64,000 nt of DNA from Sphingomonas psychrolutea (GTDB lineage: Bacteria; Pseudomonadota; Alphaproteobacteria; Sphingomonadales; Sphingomonadaceae). The stretch's first letter is position 1; the number at the start of each line of letters is the position of its first letter. Location: positions 41,762-105,761 of the forward strand of contig NZ_BMDW01000012.1 of NCBI RefSeq assembly GCF_014636175.1. Direction: 5' to 3'. Of the stretch, positions 46,253-54,913 are shown in pieces. The position numbers and the translations under genes were made by a program. Below the pieces are notes generated by a model. That model was not told the origin of the DNA. It did no database searches and saw only the letters and a program-made list of their open reading frames with translations.

Positions 46253-47551
46253 GTGGCCGAACCAGAAGACGCTGATCCCGAGTCCGTTCGCGGATTTCGG
46301 GCTTTCCTGAAGTCGCTCGGGCCTGGCCTGATCACCGGCGCAGCGGATGACGACCCGAGCGGAATCGGCACGCATAGCCAGGTCGGTGCCGAATTCGGCT
46401 ATGGCCTGGCCTGGACCTTCGTCCTCAGCTTCCCGCTGATGGTGGCGATCCAGCAAATCGCCGCAGAGATTGGCCGCGTCACGGGGGCCGGCATCGCACG
46501 CAATCTGAGGCGGCATTATCCGCGCCCGATCCTGTGGGTGATGGTCACGCTGTTGCTGATCGCCAACATCGTCAATCTCGGCGCCGATCTGAGCGCGATG
46601 GGCGCGGCGCTGAAACTGCTGATCGGTGGCAATGGCGCGCTCTACACACTGCTGTTCGGCATCCTGTGCATCGTTCTGGAAGTCGGTCTGAGCTACCCGC
46701 GCTATTCGGCGATCCTGAAATGGACGACGCTGTCGCTGTTCACCTATGTCGCGGTGGTGGTGGTGGCGCATGTGCCGTGGGCGCACGCGCTACGGTCGCT
46801 CATCGTCCCCGAGCTGCAATTCAATATTGCCTATGCCACTGCCTTCGTCGCGATCCTCGGCACGACGATCAGCCCGTATCTGTTCTTCTGGCAGGCGGGG
46901 CAGGAAATCGAAGAACAGCATCGCCACCATGCCAAACCGCTGTGCCTGACTGCGAAGACCGCCGGACCCGAGTTGCGGCGGATCCGGATCGATACCCTGA
47001 CGGGCATGGCGTTCAGCACGCTGATCTCGCTCGCGATCGTGTTCGCAACGGCGGCGACGCTGCATGCCAGTGGCGTGCGCGACATCACGACATCGTCGCA
47101 AGCTGCCGAGGCACTCCGGCCGATTGCGGGGCAGTTCGCCTTCGTGATGTTTGCGGTCGGGGTGATTGGCACGGGACTGCTCGCGGTGCCGGTGCTGGCC
47201 GGATCGGCCGCCTATGCCGTGACGGAAATGGCGGGGGTGGCCGGCAGCCTCGACGCAAAGCCGCTATCGGCGCGGCTCTTTTATGGGACGATCGCGGCGA
47301 CGACGCTGGCCGGCTCGTCGCTCAATGCGGTCGGCATCGATCCGGCGCGCGCGCTCTATTGGGCGGCGGTGGTCAATGGCATCCTCGCCGGCCCGCTGAT
47401 GGTGGTGATGATGCTGATCGTTCGCAATCCGCGCGCGATGGGGCGGTTGACGATTGGGCGTGAGCAGGTGATCTTCGAATGGGCGGCAACCGCCGTGATG
47501 ATCGCGGCCTCGCTGCTGTTCCTTGGGTTCGTGATCCGGGGCGTGGCCTGA
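46253..47551 (+). CDS. Nramp-related divalent metal transporter (variant motif)
   Basis: A 432-residue inner-membrane protein with about eleven helices of the LeuT-like Nramp fold. The helix 1 metal motif DPGN is replaced by DPSG (GAADDDPSGIGTHSQVG). The helix 6 MPH motif is absent; the region reads ILGTTISPYLFFWQAGQ. These changes define a bacterial Nramp-related branch whose substrate is not settled, so manganese transport should not be assumed. The start is GTG at 46253. A CGTAGC/GCTACG hairpin lies at 46208-46225 in the leader. Confidence 0.86.
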   Translation: MAEPEDADPESVRGFRAFLKSLGPGLITGAADDDPSGIGTHSQVGAEFGYGLAWTFVLSFPLMVAIQQIAAEIGRVTGAGIARNLRRHYPRPILWVMVTLLLIANIVNLGADLSAMGAALKLLIGGNGALYTLLFGILCIVLEVGLSYPRYSAILKWTTLSLFTYVAVVVVAHVPWAHALRSLIVPELQFNIAYATAFVAILGTTISPYLFFWQAGQEIEEQHRHHAKPLCLTAKTAGPELRRIRIDTLTGMAFSTLISLAIVFATAATLHASGVRDITTSSQAAEALRPIAGQFAFVMFAVGVIGTGLLAVPVLAGSAAYAVTEMAGVAGSLDAKPLSARLFYGTIAATTLAGSSLNAVGIDPARALYWAAVVNGILAGPLMVVMMLIVRNPRAMGRLTIGREQVIFEWAATAVMIAASLLFLGFVIRGVA

Positions 47552-47585
47552 GGGGATGCCAGTCCTGACGGGTGCGCCCCCGGTC

Positions 47586-47613
47586 TTGCATACCGATCAA
47601 TTCAGTGTATTGT
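47586..47613 (+). promoter_or_regulatory. Promoter for the DUF2807 pair
   Basis: TTGCAT, a 16-base spacer and TATTGT, followed by a short leader and the strong ribosome-binding site CAGGAGG before the ATG at 47638. Confidence 0.45.
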
Positions 47614-47637
47614 AGCAGCAACACACAGGAGGTTCTG

Positions 47638-48363
47638 ATGCGCGCACTCATGCTTCTTCTCATCGTGCCGTTGGCGGCATGCTCGGTCGATAGCGACGCG
47701 TCGCGACCGGGTGTCGCCGGATCGGGTAGTGGCACGACGCGAACCTTCGCAGTCGCCGATTTCACCGCGCTCTCGCTGCGCGGCTCGGACGATGTCGATG
47801 TCCGCGTCGGCACCGGTTTCTCGGTCCGCGCCGAGGGGCCAAGCAAGGAACTCGACAAACTCAAGATCGAGCGCGTCGGCGATACGTTGCGAATCGGGCG
47901 GAAAGACCGGAGCGGCTTCAGCTGGGGCGATAGCGACGATGTGAAGGTGTTCGTGACGATGCCGCGCATTGCCGCCGCGACGATCGCCGGATCGGGCGAC
48001 ATGGCGATCGACCGCGTCGAGGGCGAGCGCTTCGTCGGCGACACCGCCGGTTCGGGCAGCCTGAACATCGCGATGCTCGGTGTGCGCGAAGCCAAGCTGT
48101 CGATGGCGGGTTCGGGGGATATGACGCTGAAAGGAACCGCCGAGCGGCTGACGATCGACATTGCCGGGTCGGGCGATGTCGATGCATCCGGCGTCAAGGC
48201 CAACACCGCCGCCGTGGCGGTGATGGGATCGGGCGGGGTCCGCGGCGATGTCACCGGCGCGGCGACGGTATCGGTGATGGGGTCGGGCAATGTCGATCTT
48301 GGCAAGGGTGCCAAATGTTCGATCACCAAGATGGGATCGGGCGAGGTGAAATGCGGCGGGTAA
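47638..48363 (+). CDS. DUF2807 (head GIN domain) lipoprotein
   Basis: 241 residues with a lipoprotein signal (MRALMLLLIVPLAAC; Cys15). After the signal the protein is a right-handed beta-helix-like head GIN domain. A repeated turn GSG-D/N recurs about every 20-25 residues: AGSGDMAID, AGSGSLNIA, AGSGDMTLK, AGSGDVDAS, MGSGGVRG, MGSGNVDLG, MGSGEVKCG. The function is unknown; DUF2807 proteins are envelope proteins, sometimes linked to adhesion or stress. It pairs with a second DUF2807 gene 38 bases downstream. Confidence 0.85.
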   Translation: MRALMLLLIVPLAACSVDSDASRPGVAGSGSGTTRTFAVADFTALSLRGSDDVDVRVGTGFSVRAEGPSKELDKLKIERVGDTLRIGRKDRSGFSWGDSDDVKVFVTMPRIAAATIAGSGDMAIDRVEGERFVGDTAGSGSLNIAMLGVREAKLSMAGSGDMTLKGTAERLTIDIAGSGDVDASGVKANTAAVAVMGSGGVRGDVTGAATVSVMGSGNVDLGKGAKCSITKMGSGEVKCGG

Positions 48364-48401
48364 GGCTTGCCTGAAGCCGCGATTGGGGTGATGCCGGGGG
48401 C

Positions 48402-49115
48402 ATGAAATGTGCTCTACTCCTCGTCCTGCTGATCGCAACCCCGGCTCAAGCGGCGGAGCGCAGCATCATCGTCACCAGCTTCGATCGGTTGCGCGTCGAC
48501 GGGCCGTTCGACGTGCGCGTGGCAACGCGGCGCCCGCCCTCGGCACGGATCGAGGGCACGATCCGTGCCGCCGATGCGGTCTCGATCCGAGTCGAGGGGA
48601 CCACATTGATCGTCAGCACCGGACCCAAAGGCTGGACCGAAGTCCCCGTGATCGGCAAACCGAGCGCGCCGATCGTGTATCTCGGTACGCTGACGCTGCG
48701 CAGCGCAACCGTCATCGGCGGCGGAACCGTGCAAATCGACGGGCCGTTACGCGGACAGCGGATCGACCTGCAAGTCACTGGCAGCGGCGGGCTTGCCATC
48801 GCCGCGCTCGATGCCGACCAGCTCAATGCCACGCTGCTCGGCCCGGCCACGATGGCGCTCGGCGGGCGCGGTGCGCGCGTGCGGCTGATCGGCAGCGGGC
48901 CGGGCCGCCTCGATGCGGGCGCGTTGCGCGGCGATGAGGTGACGGTGCGGCTGGAAGGTCCGGGCGCGATTGCGGCGCAGGCGCGCTACACCGCCGACGC
49001 GATCAGCACCGGAATCGGCGCGATCACGATTTACGGCAAGCCGGCGTGCAAGGTGAAGGCGGCGGCGGGCGGGCCGATCAGCTGTGGCGCAATCGCAGTG
49101 CCGCCGGTCAAATAA
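48402..49115 (+). CDS. DUF2807 (head GIN domain) secreted protein
   Basis: 237 residues with a Sec signal peptide (CALLLVLLIATPAQA) but no lipobox. It has the same fold as its upstream neighbour, with weaker repeats (VTGSGGLAIAAL, LLGPATMALGG, LIGSGPGRLDAG, LEGPGAIAAQ). Two Cys near the end (GKPACK, GPISCG) could form a disulfide. Together they look like an anchored and a soluble partner made from one mRNA (inference). The stop overlaps the convergent DUF1489 gene by 8 bases. Confidence 0.82.
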   Translation: MKCALLLVLLIATPAQAAERSIIVTSFDRLRVDGPFDVRVATRRPPSARIEGTIRAADAVSIRVEGTTLIVSTGPKGWTEVPVIGKPSAPIVYLGTLTLRSATVIGGGTVQIDGPLRGQRIDLQVTGSGGLAIAALDADQLNATLLGPATMALGGRGARVRLIGSGPGRLDAGALRGDEVTVRLEGPGAIAAQARYTADAISTGIGAITIYGKPACKVKAAAGGPISCGAIAVPPVK

Positions 49116-49512
49116 GCCCAAGCGCGGCGAGCTTACCGATCAGCCCGACCGGCATCACATCGCCCGCCAGCACGCCGTCGCCAAGATCAGCAGGTGCATC
49201 CGCCGCCTCGAGATAGCGCCAGCCCTGATGCGCGCGCTTGGGGCGTCCCTCGGTCAGCACCAAGGCGGGATCGATATGGATCGCGACGCGCCCGCCCTCG
49301 GCCTCGCCAAACTGCAGGATCGGCGAGCGCGCGACGAGCGTGTGCTTGATGATCCAGAACAACGATCCGCCACCCAAAATCTCTTCGTGCCGCTTGGGCA
49401 AATAGCGCGTCGTGAGAAACACCGGCCCGTCGGCGCTGCGCTCGCGCAAGCGCGTTGCGAGGTGATCGAGGCTGGTCGCGCCAAAGGCGACCTTGGTCAG
49501 GTGAAGCGGCAT
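49108..49512 (-). CDS. DUF1489 family protein
   Basis: 134 residues matching the alphaproteobacterial DUF1489 pattern: MPLHLTKVAFGATSLDHLA, then TTRYLPKRHEEILGGGSLFW and IIKHTLVARSPILQF. It is cytoplasmic, with no signal or membrane helix. The function is unknown; conservation across the class suggests a core role. It lies 24 bases after mgtE on the same strand and may be co-transcribed. Confidence 0.88.
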   Translation of the reverse strand: MPLHLTKVAFGATSLDHLATRLRERSADGPVFLTTRYLPKRHEEILGGGSLFWIIKHTLVARSPILQFGEAEGGRVAIHIDPALVLTEGRPKRAHQGWRYLEAADAPADLGDGVLAGDVMPVGLIGKLAALGLI

Positions 49513-49536
49513 TGCAAGGATATGCGGTGACGCGCG

Positions 49537-50937
49537 TCAGGAACCAAGCCCCGCCAGCGCCGCCAGACCGAGAAACGTAAAGAAACCAAGGCAATCGGTC
49601 ATCATCGTCACGAACACCGCCGACGACACCGCCGGATCGACATCCAGCCGGTCGAGCGTCACCGGAATCAACACCCCGGACAGGCCCGCGACCAGATTGT
49701 TGATCAGGATCGCCAGCCCGAACACGATGCCAAGCGGCACATTATGATAGAACAGGATCGTCCCAAGGCCGATCAACACGCCAAGCACCATGCCGTTTGC
49801 CAGCGCGATGCGGAATTCGCGCACGATCATCCATACCGTATTGGAACTGGTCAGCTGGTTGGTGGCGATCGCGCGGACGACCACCGCCAGCGTCTGCGTG
49901 CCGGCATTGCCGCCCATGCCCGAGACGATCCCCATCAGCGCGGCGAGCAAGGCGAACTTGGCGATTTCAGTCTCGAACAGGCCGACGACGGCGGCGGCGA
50001 GCATCGCGGTGCCGAGGTTGATCACCAGCCACAACACGCGCGTGCGCACCGTCAACGCGATCGGCTCGTTAATGTCGCCATCGCCCGCGCCCGACAGGCG
50101 CAAAATGTCCTCACCGGCTTCTTCGGAAATGATGTGGACGACATCGTCGACCGTGATCATCCCGACCAGCCGGCCGCCCGGATCGACCACCGCCGCGGAA
50201 ATCAGCGCATATTTCTGGAAGCGCAGCGCGACCTCTTCCTGATCCATGTCGACCGGGATCAGCGTCTGTTCGCGCTTCATCACATCGGCGATGGCGATGC
50301 TGCGCGGGGTGCGCAACACCCAGGACAAGGCGACCGTGCCGACTGGCTTGTGCGCCGGATCGACCACGAAGATTTCCCAGAAATCAGTCGTCAGTTCGTC
50401 ATGGCCGCGCAGATAATCGAGCACGTCGCCGACCGACCAATGTTCGGGCACCGCGATCAGCTCGCGCTGCATCAGGCGACCAGCCGATTCCTCGGGATAG
50501 GAGAGCGCTTCCTCGATCGCAGCGCGATCGTCGGGGTCTAGCGCGCGGAGCACTTCGCGCTGATCGGCGGGCTCCATATCCTCGATGATCGCGACGGCAT
50601 CGTCGGTGTCGAGCTCGGAGGCGATGTCGGCGACTTGCGTTGCCGACAGCGCGTCGATCAAATCCTCGCGGACATAATCGTTCATCTCGGCGAACACGTC
50701 ACCGTCGAGCAGATCGGTGATGGCCGTGGCGAGCGCCGCGCGCGAATCGCGCGGCGTCAGTTCGAACAGATCGGCGATATCCGCCGGGTGCAGCGGTTCG
50801 ACCAGCGCCCGCGCCGCCTCGGCATCGCCCGTATCGACCGCATCGAGGACGGCGCGGACGAATTCGGGCTTCAGCCGGTCATCCGCGTCGAGCTGGGTGG
50901 TGTCGATCTCGGGTTCGGGAAGGTCGGTCTCGCTCAT
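49537..50937 (-). CDS. mgtE: Magnesium transporter MgtE
   Basis: A 466-residue channel. It has an N-terminal superhelical domain (PLHPADIADLFELTPRDSR), a CBS pair (about 145-270; SAGRLMQRELIAVPEHWSVG and AAVVDPGGRLVGMITVDDVV) that senses cytosolic magnesium, and five membrane helices. The pore region is MGIVSGMGGNAGTQTLAVVV, and the last helices carry NNLVAGLSGVLIPVTLDRL and DPAVSSAVFVTMMTDCLGF. GGAGG precedes the ATG at 50937; 17 upstream in-frame codons were excluded. Confidence 0.95.
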   Translation of the reverse strand: MSETDLPEPEIDTTQLDADDRLKPEFVRAVLDAVDTGDAEAARALVEPLHPADIADLFELTPRDSRAALATAITDLLDGDVFAEMNDYVREDLIDALSATQVADIASELDTDDAVAIIEDMEPADQREVLRALDPDDRAAIEEALSYPEESAGRLMQRELIAVPEHWSVGDVLDYLRGHDELTTDFWEIFVVDPAHKPVGTVALSWVLRTPRSIAIADVMKREQTLIPVDMDQEEVALRFQKYALISAAVVDPGGRLVGMITVDDVVHIISEEAGEDILRLSGAGDGDINEPIALTVRTRVLWLVINLGTAMLAAAVVGLFETEIAKFALLAALMGIVSGMGGNAGTQTLAVVVRAIATNQLTSSNTVWMIVREFRIALANGMVLGVLIGLGTILFYHNVPLGIVFGLAILINNLVAGLSGVLIPVTLDRLDVDPAVSSAVFVTMMTDCLGFFTFLGLAALAGLGS

Positions 50938-51077
50938 TTCGGACCTCCAAAGCCAAGCGCGTGGCGCGGTGTAGCGCCGCGCTGTCACAAAGCCAATGCC
51001 GGATACCCAGTGTGGATTTGCCAGCCGCGCGCCGCCTCGCTAGGGCGGCACTTCCCCCATTTGCCAGGAGTGCCATG

Positions 51078-51536
51078 ATGGCCGATCTACCCGAAACCCT
51101 TACCCTTTCTTTGGATAGCGGCGGCGACGTCGTCATCAAGCTGCGCGGCGATCTTGCCCCCAACCATGTCGCGCGGATCGCCGAGCTCGCCAATGACGGC
51201 TTTTACGATGGCGTCGTGTTCCACCGCGTGATTGCGGGCTTCATGGCGCAGGGCGGTGATCCGACCGGCACTGGCATGCACGGATCGGACAAGCCCAATC
51301 TCGCGCAGGAATTCTCCAAGGAGCCGCACGTCCGCGGTGTCGCGTCGATGGCGCGCGCGCAGAGCCCGAATTCGGCCAACAGCCAATTCTTCATCTGCCT
51401 CGACGATGCCCGCTTCCTCGACAATCAATATACCGTGTGGGGCGAAGTGACGTCGGGCATGGAGCATGTCGACGCGCTACCTAAGGGTGAGCCGCCGCGT
51501 ACGCCCGGCAAGATCGTCAAGGCGAGCGCAGTCTGA
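51078..51536 (+). CDS. Peptidyl-prolyl cis-trans isomerase, cyclophilin type
   Basis: A 152-residue cytoplasmic cyclophilin (no signal peptide). Active-site residues are in FHRVIAGFMAQGGD (catalytic Arg), SMARAQSPNSANSQFFI and LDNQYTVWGEV. It catalyses proline isomerisation during folding. Two adjacent ATGs exist; the second (51078) is 7 bases from AGGAG and is preferred. A family A repeat pair follows the stop. Confidence 0.93.
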   Translation: MADLPETLTLSLDSGGDVVIKLRGDLAPNHVARIAELANDGFYDGVVFHRVIAGFMAQGGDPTGTGMHGSDKPNLAQEFSKEPHVRGVASMARAQSPNSANSQFFICLDDARFLDNQYTVWGEVTSGMEHVDALPKGEPPRTPGKIVKASAV

Positions 51537-51552
51537 GGTAACGCCTGCCTCC

Positions 51553-51646
51553 CCCCGTTCACCCTGAGCCTGTCGAAGGGCCAGTGCCAGATGCTTGCCG
51601 CGTGCCTCTGGCACGGTGCCCTTCGACAGGCTCGGGGCGAACGGGT
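51553..51646. repeat. Inverted pair of palindromic repeats, family A
   Basis: Arms at 51553-51580 and 51619-51646 with the core CCTGAGCCTGTCGAAGGG. The inner bases form another stem (GTGCCAG / CTGGCAC). It separates the convergent cyclophilin and TonB-receptor genes. Confidence 0.85.
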
Positions 51647-51673
51647 GGGGAATTCCCACCCGTTCGGGCGGCG

Positions 51674-53734
51674 TCACAAAACCTTGCGCACCTGAAGATA
51701 CGCATAGCGCCCGCGCCGCGTCGCGCGCTCCTCGCGGAAGAGGAGCGGTGCCACGGTGCGCGGGCCGTCATAGACATCGCGCAGCGTCGCGCTGCTGCCA
51801 TTGACGAGATGGCCGAGGTCGAGTCGGAGTGTCAGGTCCGACGTGGGTTTCCACTGGCCATAGACATAGGCGAAGGGCGGCGCGCGCCCGATCCGTACCT
51901 CATCGATGCGATAGCCGGTGACACGCGCGACGTCACAGCCGTGTTCAAACCCGAACTGGAAGCGTCCGCCCTTCACATCCTGTGTAAAGCCGACATTGCA
52001 GTCAAACCTTTGCTGATATGCCAAGGTCCGCGGTATCCCGGTTAAGGGATCGGTCACGCTTGATTGCCGGTAGGCGGAATTGAGCTTCAGCAGCCCGTCC
52101 TTCAGCCCGAGTTTGTCGAACGGGAGCGTCAACGCAGCGCGCACGACATTCGAGCGGGCATGGCCGATATTGCCGGTCGCGGTGAAGCCGCCCGCGAGCG
52201 GGATCGAATCGATCACATCGAACAATTCGGTATGCCGCGCGGTCAGTTCGAATACGCCCTTCTTCCAGAAGCGGCGCTCATATACCGCCTCCGCCGCGAT
52301 CGAGTGCGACGGGCGCAGATCGGCATTGCCGCCCGAGATGGTGCCAAGCGCGAGATCGCTCGACGCTGCGAAATCACCGAAATTGAGCTGGGCGACTTCC
52401 TGTTCGAGCCGCAGCCGGAGTTGGTGTCCCTCCTTGGGCAGCCATGTGACCAGCAATTTCGGCTTGGGAAAGAGGAAGTTTCGCGAGCGTGTGACATCAC
52501 CGGTCTGGCCGATTCGCGAGAGTTCGACGCGCATCGTGGCGTCGATCGTCAGCTTCGGCTGCGGATTCCAAACCGCTTGGGCAAAGCCTTCGCCGCGCAC
52601 TTCGCTGACGCGTACCGACGCATTGGGAAGCGGAACCGCGACGCCATCCGCGGCAAAGGCGCTTTGGCTGTCGCGGAAATTGTACGCGATCTCCCCGCCA
52701 CCTTCAAACGTCCAGGCACCGCCCGGACGATAGGTATCCGTCGCGCGAAGCACGCTTTCCCCCGCTGTCGCGCGGCTGACGAAGAGCGATTCGCTGCCAA
52801 CGCTGTCGAAGCGTCCCCGATAAGTATTGTGGTTGAGGCGTTGCAGTCCGGTCAGCTCGAACGTGCTGCGCGGCCGCTCGCGTGTCCAGGTGAAGCCAAG
52901 CTCACCACTCGGATAATAGCTCGCCTCGCGTACGCGTTCATCGTCGCCGCTCCCGACCAGGATCGTGGTGGTCTGAGTATCGTGCTGCTGGAAGTAATCG
53001 AGCACGGCATTGGCCTGGAGCTTGCCACCGAACAGCGGTCGCTGGATCGATCCGCGCGCATCATAACTGCCATAGCGTTCAACGGTGTCGAGCGCGGCGG
53101 CCTGGAGCACCGTGCCCGCCGGCGTGGTGCGGTCGCGCGTGCCGCTGGTGGTGTTGCCGCGATCGTTGGAGGCGTATAGCGATGCTTCGGTCACCCGCTC
53201 GCCGTTGCGCCGGGTGTAAGACAGCTTGCCCGATGGCCCGGTCTCGCCATTGTCATAGACGAAGGCGTTTCCTTCGGCGACGATCTCGGTCTTGGGCGTG
53301 CGCTTCAAAATAACATTGGCGACGACCGCGCGACCGCGCATGTCGATCCTGGGCACGCCCCCGCGGATCAGCTCGATTCGCTCGACGCTCACTGCGGTGG
53401 TGCGATTGAGGACATCGGCGACATTGTCGCTTTTCGACGAGGGCCGACTGCAGTCGATCAAAACATTGCCGCTTGCCCCGGCCAACCCGCGCGAATCGAG
53501 ATCGCCGACATCGAGCGTGAAGCCCGGCAGCCGCTGGATCATGTCGAATGCGGTCCCCGGATTGCTGCTGGCGAAGAAGCTCGCCGGATAGACCAGCACC
53601 GCCTGCGACGACGGGGCTGCAGAGTCGGGGGCGGCGGGCGCAGTCGCGGGAGCGGGGACGGATTGCGCCATTCCGGCGAGCGGCCACGCCGCGACCGACG
53701 CCGCACTCCCCGACCAGACCGCCCACTGTCTCAA
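51674..53734 (-). CDS. TonB-dependent receptor
   Basis: A 686-residue outer-membrane receptor. It has a signal peptide (ending AGMAQS), a plug domain (MIQRLPGFTLDVGDLDSRGL, GNVLIDCSRPSSKSDNV, VERIELIRGGVPRI) and a beta-barrel. The ligand is unknown; the short plug with LIDCSRP resembles the sphingomonad group lacking a clear TonB box. The start is TTG at 53734 preceded by GGGAGG. The gene follows a LysR regulator, which probably controls it (inference). A 16-base palindrome lies 29 bases upstream of the start. Confidence 0.88.
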   Translation of the reverse strand: MRQWAVWSGSAASVAAWPLAGMAQSVPAPATAPAAPDSAAPSSQAVLVYPASFFASSNPGTAFDMIQRLPGFTLDVGDLDSRGLAGASGNVLIDCSRPSSKSDNVADVLNRTTAVSVERIELIRGGVPRIDMRGRAVVANVILKRTPKTEIVAEGNAFVYDNGETGPSGKLSYTRRNGERVTEASLYASNDRGNTTSGTRDRTTPAGTVLQAAALDTVERYGSYDARGSIQRPLFGGKLQANAVLDYFQQHDTQTTTILVGSGDDERVREASYYPSGELGFTWTRERPRSTFELTGLQRLNHNTYRGRFDSVGSESLFVSRATAGESVLRATDTYRPGGAWTFEGGGEIAYNFRDSQSAFAADGVAVPLPNASVRVSEVRGEGFAQAVWNPQPKLTIDATMRVELSRIGQTGDVTRSRNFLFPKPKLLVTWLPKEGHQLRLRLEQEVAQLNFGDFAASSDLALGTISGGNADLRPSHSIAAEAVYERRFWKKGVFELTARHTELFDVIDSIPLAGGFTATGNIGHARSNVVRAALTLPFDKLGLKDGLLKLNSAYRQSSVTDPLTGIPRTLAYQQRFDCNVGFTQDVKGGRFQFGFEHGCDVARVTGYRIDEVRIGRAPPFAYVYGQWKPTSDLTLRLDLGHLVNGSSATLRDVYDGPRTVAPLLFREERATRRGRYAYLQVRKVL

Positions 53735-53762
53735 CCCAGCCTCCCGCCACGTCTTTTCCTGC

Positions 53763-53778
53763 TAATGCCGCGGCATTA
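53763..53778. promoter_or_regulatory. Perfect palindrome TAATGCCGCGGCATTA upstream of the TonB-receptor gene
   Basis: A 16-base perfect dyad in the 60-base gap between the lysR and receptor genes. It could be an operator for the receptor gene or a small hairpin after lysR; no T-run follows on the minus strand. Confidence 0.4.
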
Positions 53779-53794
53779 CGGCATAAAACAGGCG

Positions 53795-54685
53795 CTAGAC
53801 GCCCGGCTCGGCGATTGTTGCGATCAGCCAGTCGTGGAACAGCTTGACCGGGCGCGTTGCAAGCGCGCGCGGGCGGCAGGCGAACCAATAGCTGTACGGG
53901 CTTTCCACCACGATATCGAACAGCCGCACGATCCGCTCATCGCGCGCATCCTGAAAATGGCTTTCGTGCATGAACGCGATGCCGAGCCCCTGCGCGGCAG
54001 CCTCGAGCATCAATTGCCCGGAATCGAAATGGTCGATCGCCAGCGGCTCGAGCTCGCCCAGCCCTGCTGCGGCGCGCCACGCGCTGAACGTATCGGGCAT
54101 GTCGCGGTGGACGAGCGCAGTCAGCCCGGCGAGCTGTTCGGGGCGCACGATCGGATCGTCGCGTTCGACCAGCGCGCGCGCGCCGATGACATAGACCTGG
54201 TTGCGGTCGAGCCGCCGCGCGTAGAGCGTCGGATCGATCTCGCGCGCCAGCGCGATCACCGCATCGAGCCCCTCGCCCAGCCGCGCCAGCCCATGTTGCG
54301 CGGTGTCGATATCGAGATGCAGTTCGGGATGCCGGGTGCGCAGTTCACCGAGCCGCGGGAACAGCCGCTGCGATGCGAACAACGGCAGGATGCCGAGCCG
54401 CAGCCGCAAGACATCGGTATTGCTCGTCATCACCTCGACCGCGTCGGACAATTGATCGAGCGCCGGCGCGATCTGCGCCAGCAGCCGTTCGCCATCGGCG
54501 TTGAGCACGACCGCCTGATGCCGCCGTTCGAACAAGGGGCGCGCGATGAACCGCTCAAGCGCTTGAATCCGGCGGCTGAGCGCGGGTGGCGACAAAGCAA
54601 GCTCTTGTGATGCGGCCTTGATCGACCCGGTCCGCGCGACCTGAACGAACGCTTCGATCGCGGTGAGCGGTGGCAGTCTGCGCAT
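53795..54685 (-). CDS. LysR family transcriptional regulator (GcvA-like)
   Basis: A 296-residue regulator with an N-terminal winged helix (LPPLTAIEAFVQVARTGSIK then AASQELALSPPALSRRIQAL) and a periplasmic-binding-like effector domain (LRLRLGILPLFASQRLFPRL, FHDWLI near the end). The subgroup resembles GcvA/AmpR-like activators. ATG at 54685 follows GAGAGGA. It is upstream of the TonB-dependent receptor gene on the same strand and divergent from the small RNA and CDC48 genes; its targets are not known. Confidence 0.92.
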   Translation of the reverse strand: MRRLPPLTAIEAFVQVARTGSIKAASQELALSPPALSRRIQALERFIARPLFERRHQAVVLNADGERLLAQIAPALDQLSDAVEVMTSNTDVLRLRLGILPLFASQRLFPRLGELRTRHPELHLDIDTAQHGLARLGEGLDAVIALAREIDPTLYARRLDRNQVYVIGARALVERDDPIVRPEQLAGLTALVHRDMPDTFSAWRAAAGLGELEPLAIDHFDSGQLMLEAAAQGLGIAFMHESHFQDARDERIVRLFDIVVESPYSYWFACRPRALATRPVKLFHDWLIATIAEPGV

Positions 54686-54816
54686 TGTCGGACGATCCTC
54701 TCTATGGTTCTTTGTGCAGCGCACAAAGATACCCTCACCTCGAAAGCTAACATTCCTCCACGGCAAAAAGGAAGCACCGATTGCAGAAAGTGCAATCGTG
54801 CGCGATCCTTTCGCAC

Positions 54817-54845
54817 TTGCAACATAAACCGAGTCGCTGCAGATA
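54817..54845 (+). promoter_or_regulatory. Promoter of the candidate small RNA
   Basis: TTGCAA, a 17-base spacer and CAGATA. The predicted start falls in the run of five G at 54846-54850 or just after, exactly where the first RNA hairpin begins. Confidence 0.5.
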
Positions 54846-54913
54846 GGGGGTGCCTTTCAGGCATCCTCTCCTAAAACTTTCAAGGCCGATCCTCCGGGGT
54901 CGGCCCTTTTTTT
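54846..54913 (+). ncRNA. Candidate trans-acting small RNA (alpha-r8/suhB-like architecture)
   Basis: About 68 bases: a 5' hairpin TGCC-TTTCA-GGCA (extendable through flanking G and CT bases), a pyrimidine-rich linker TCCTCTCCTAAAACTT, then the terminator hairpin GGCCGAT / GTCGGCC with seven T. CU-rich single-stranded linkers of this kind pair with ribosome-binding sites in alphaproteobacterial Hfq-dependent RNAs of the mmgR/suhB group. Family membership is my recollection of the layout, not a search result. It could alternatively be a leader or attenuator of the downstream CDC48 gene, 108 bases away. Confidence 0.6.
54882..54913 (+). terminator. Rho-independent terminator of the candidate small RNA
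   Basis: A seven-base stem GGCCGAT / GTCGGCC with an eight-base loop, followed after one C by seven T. Confidence 0.8.
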
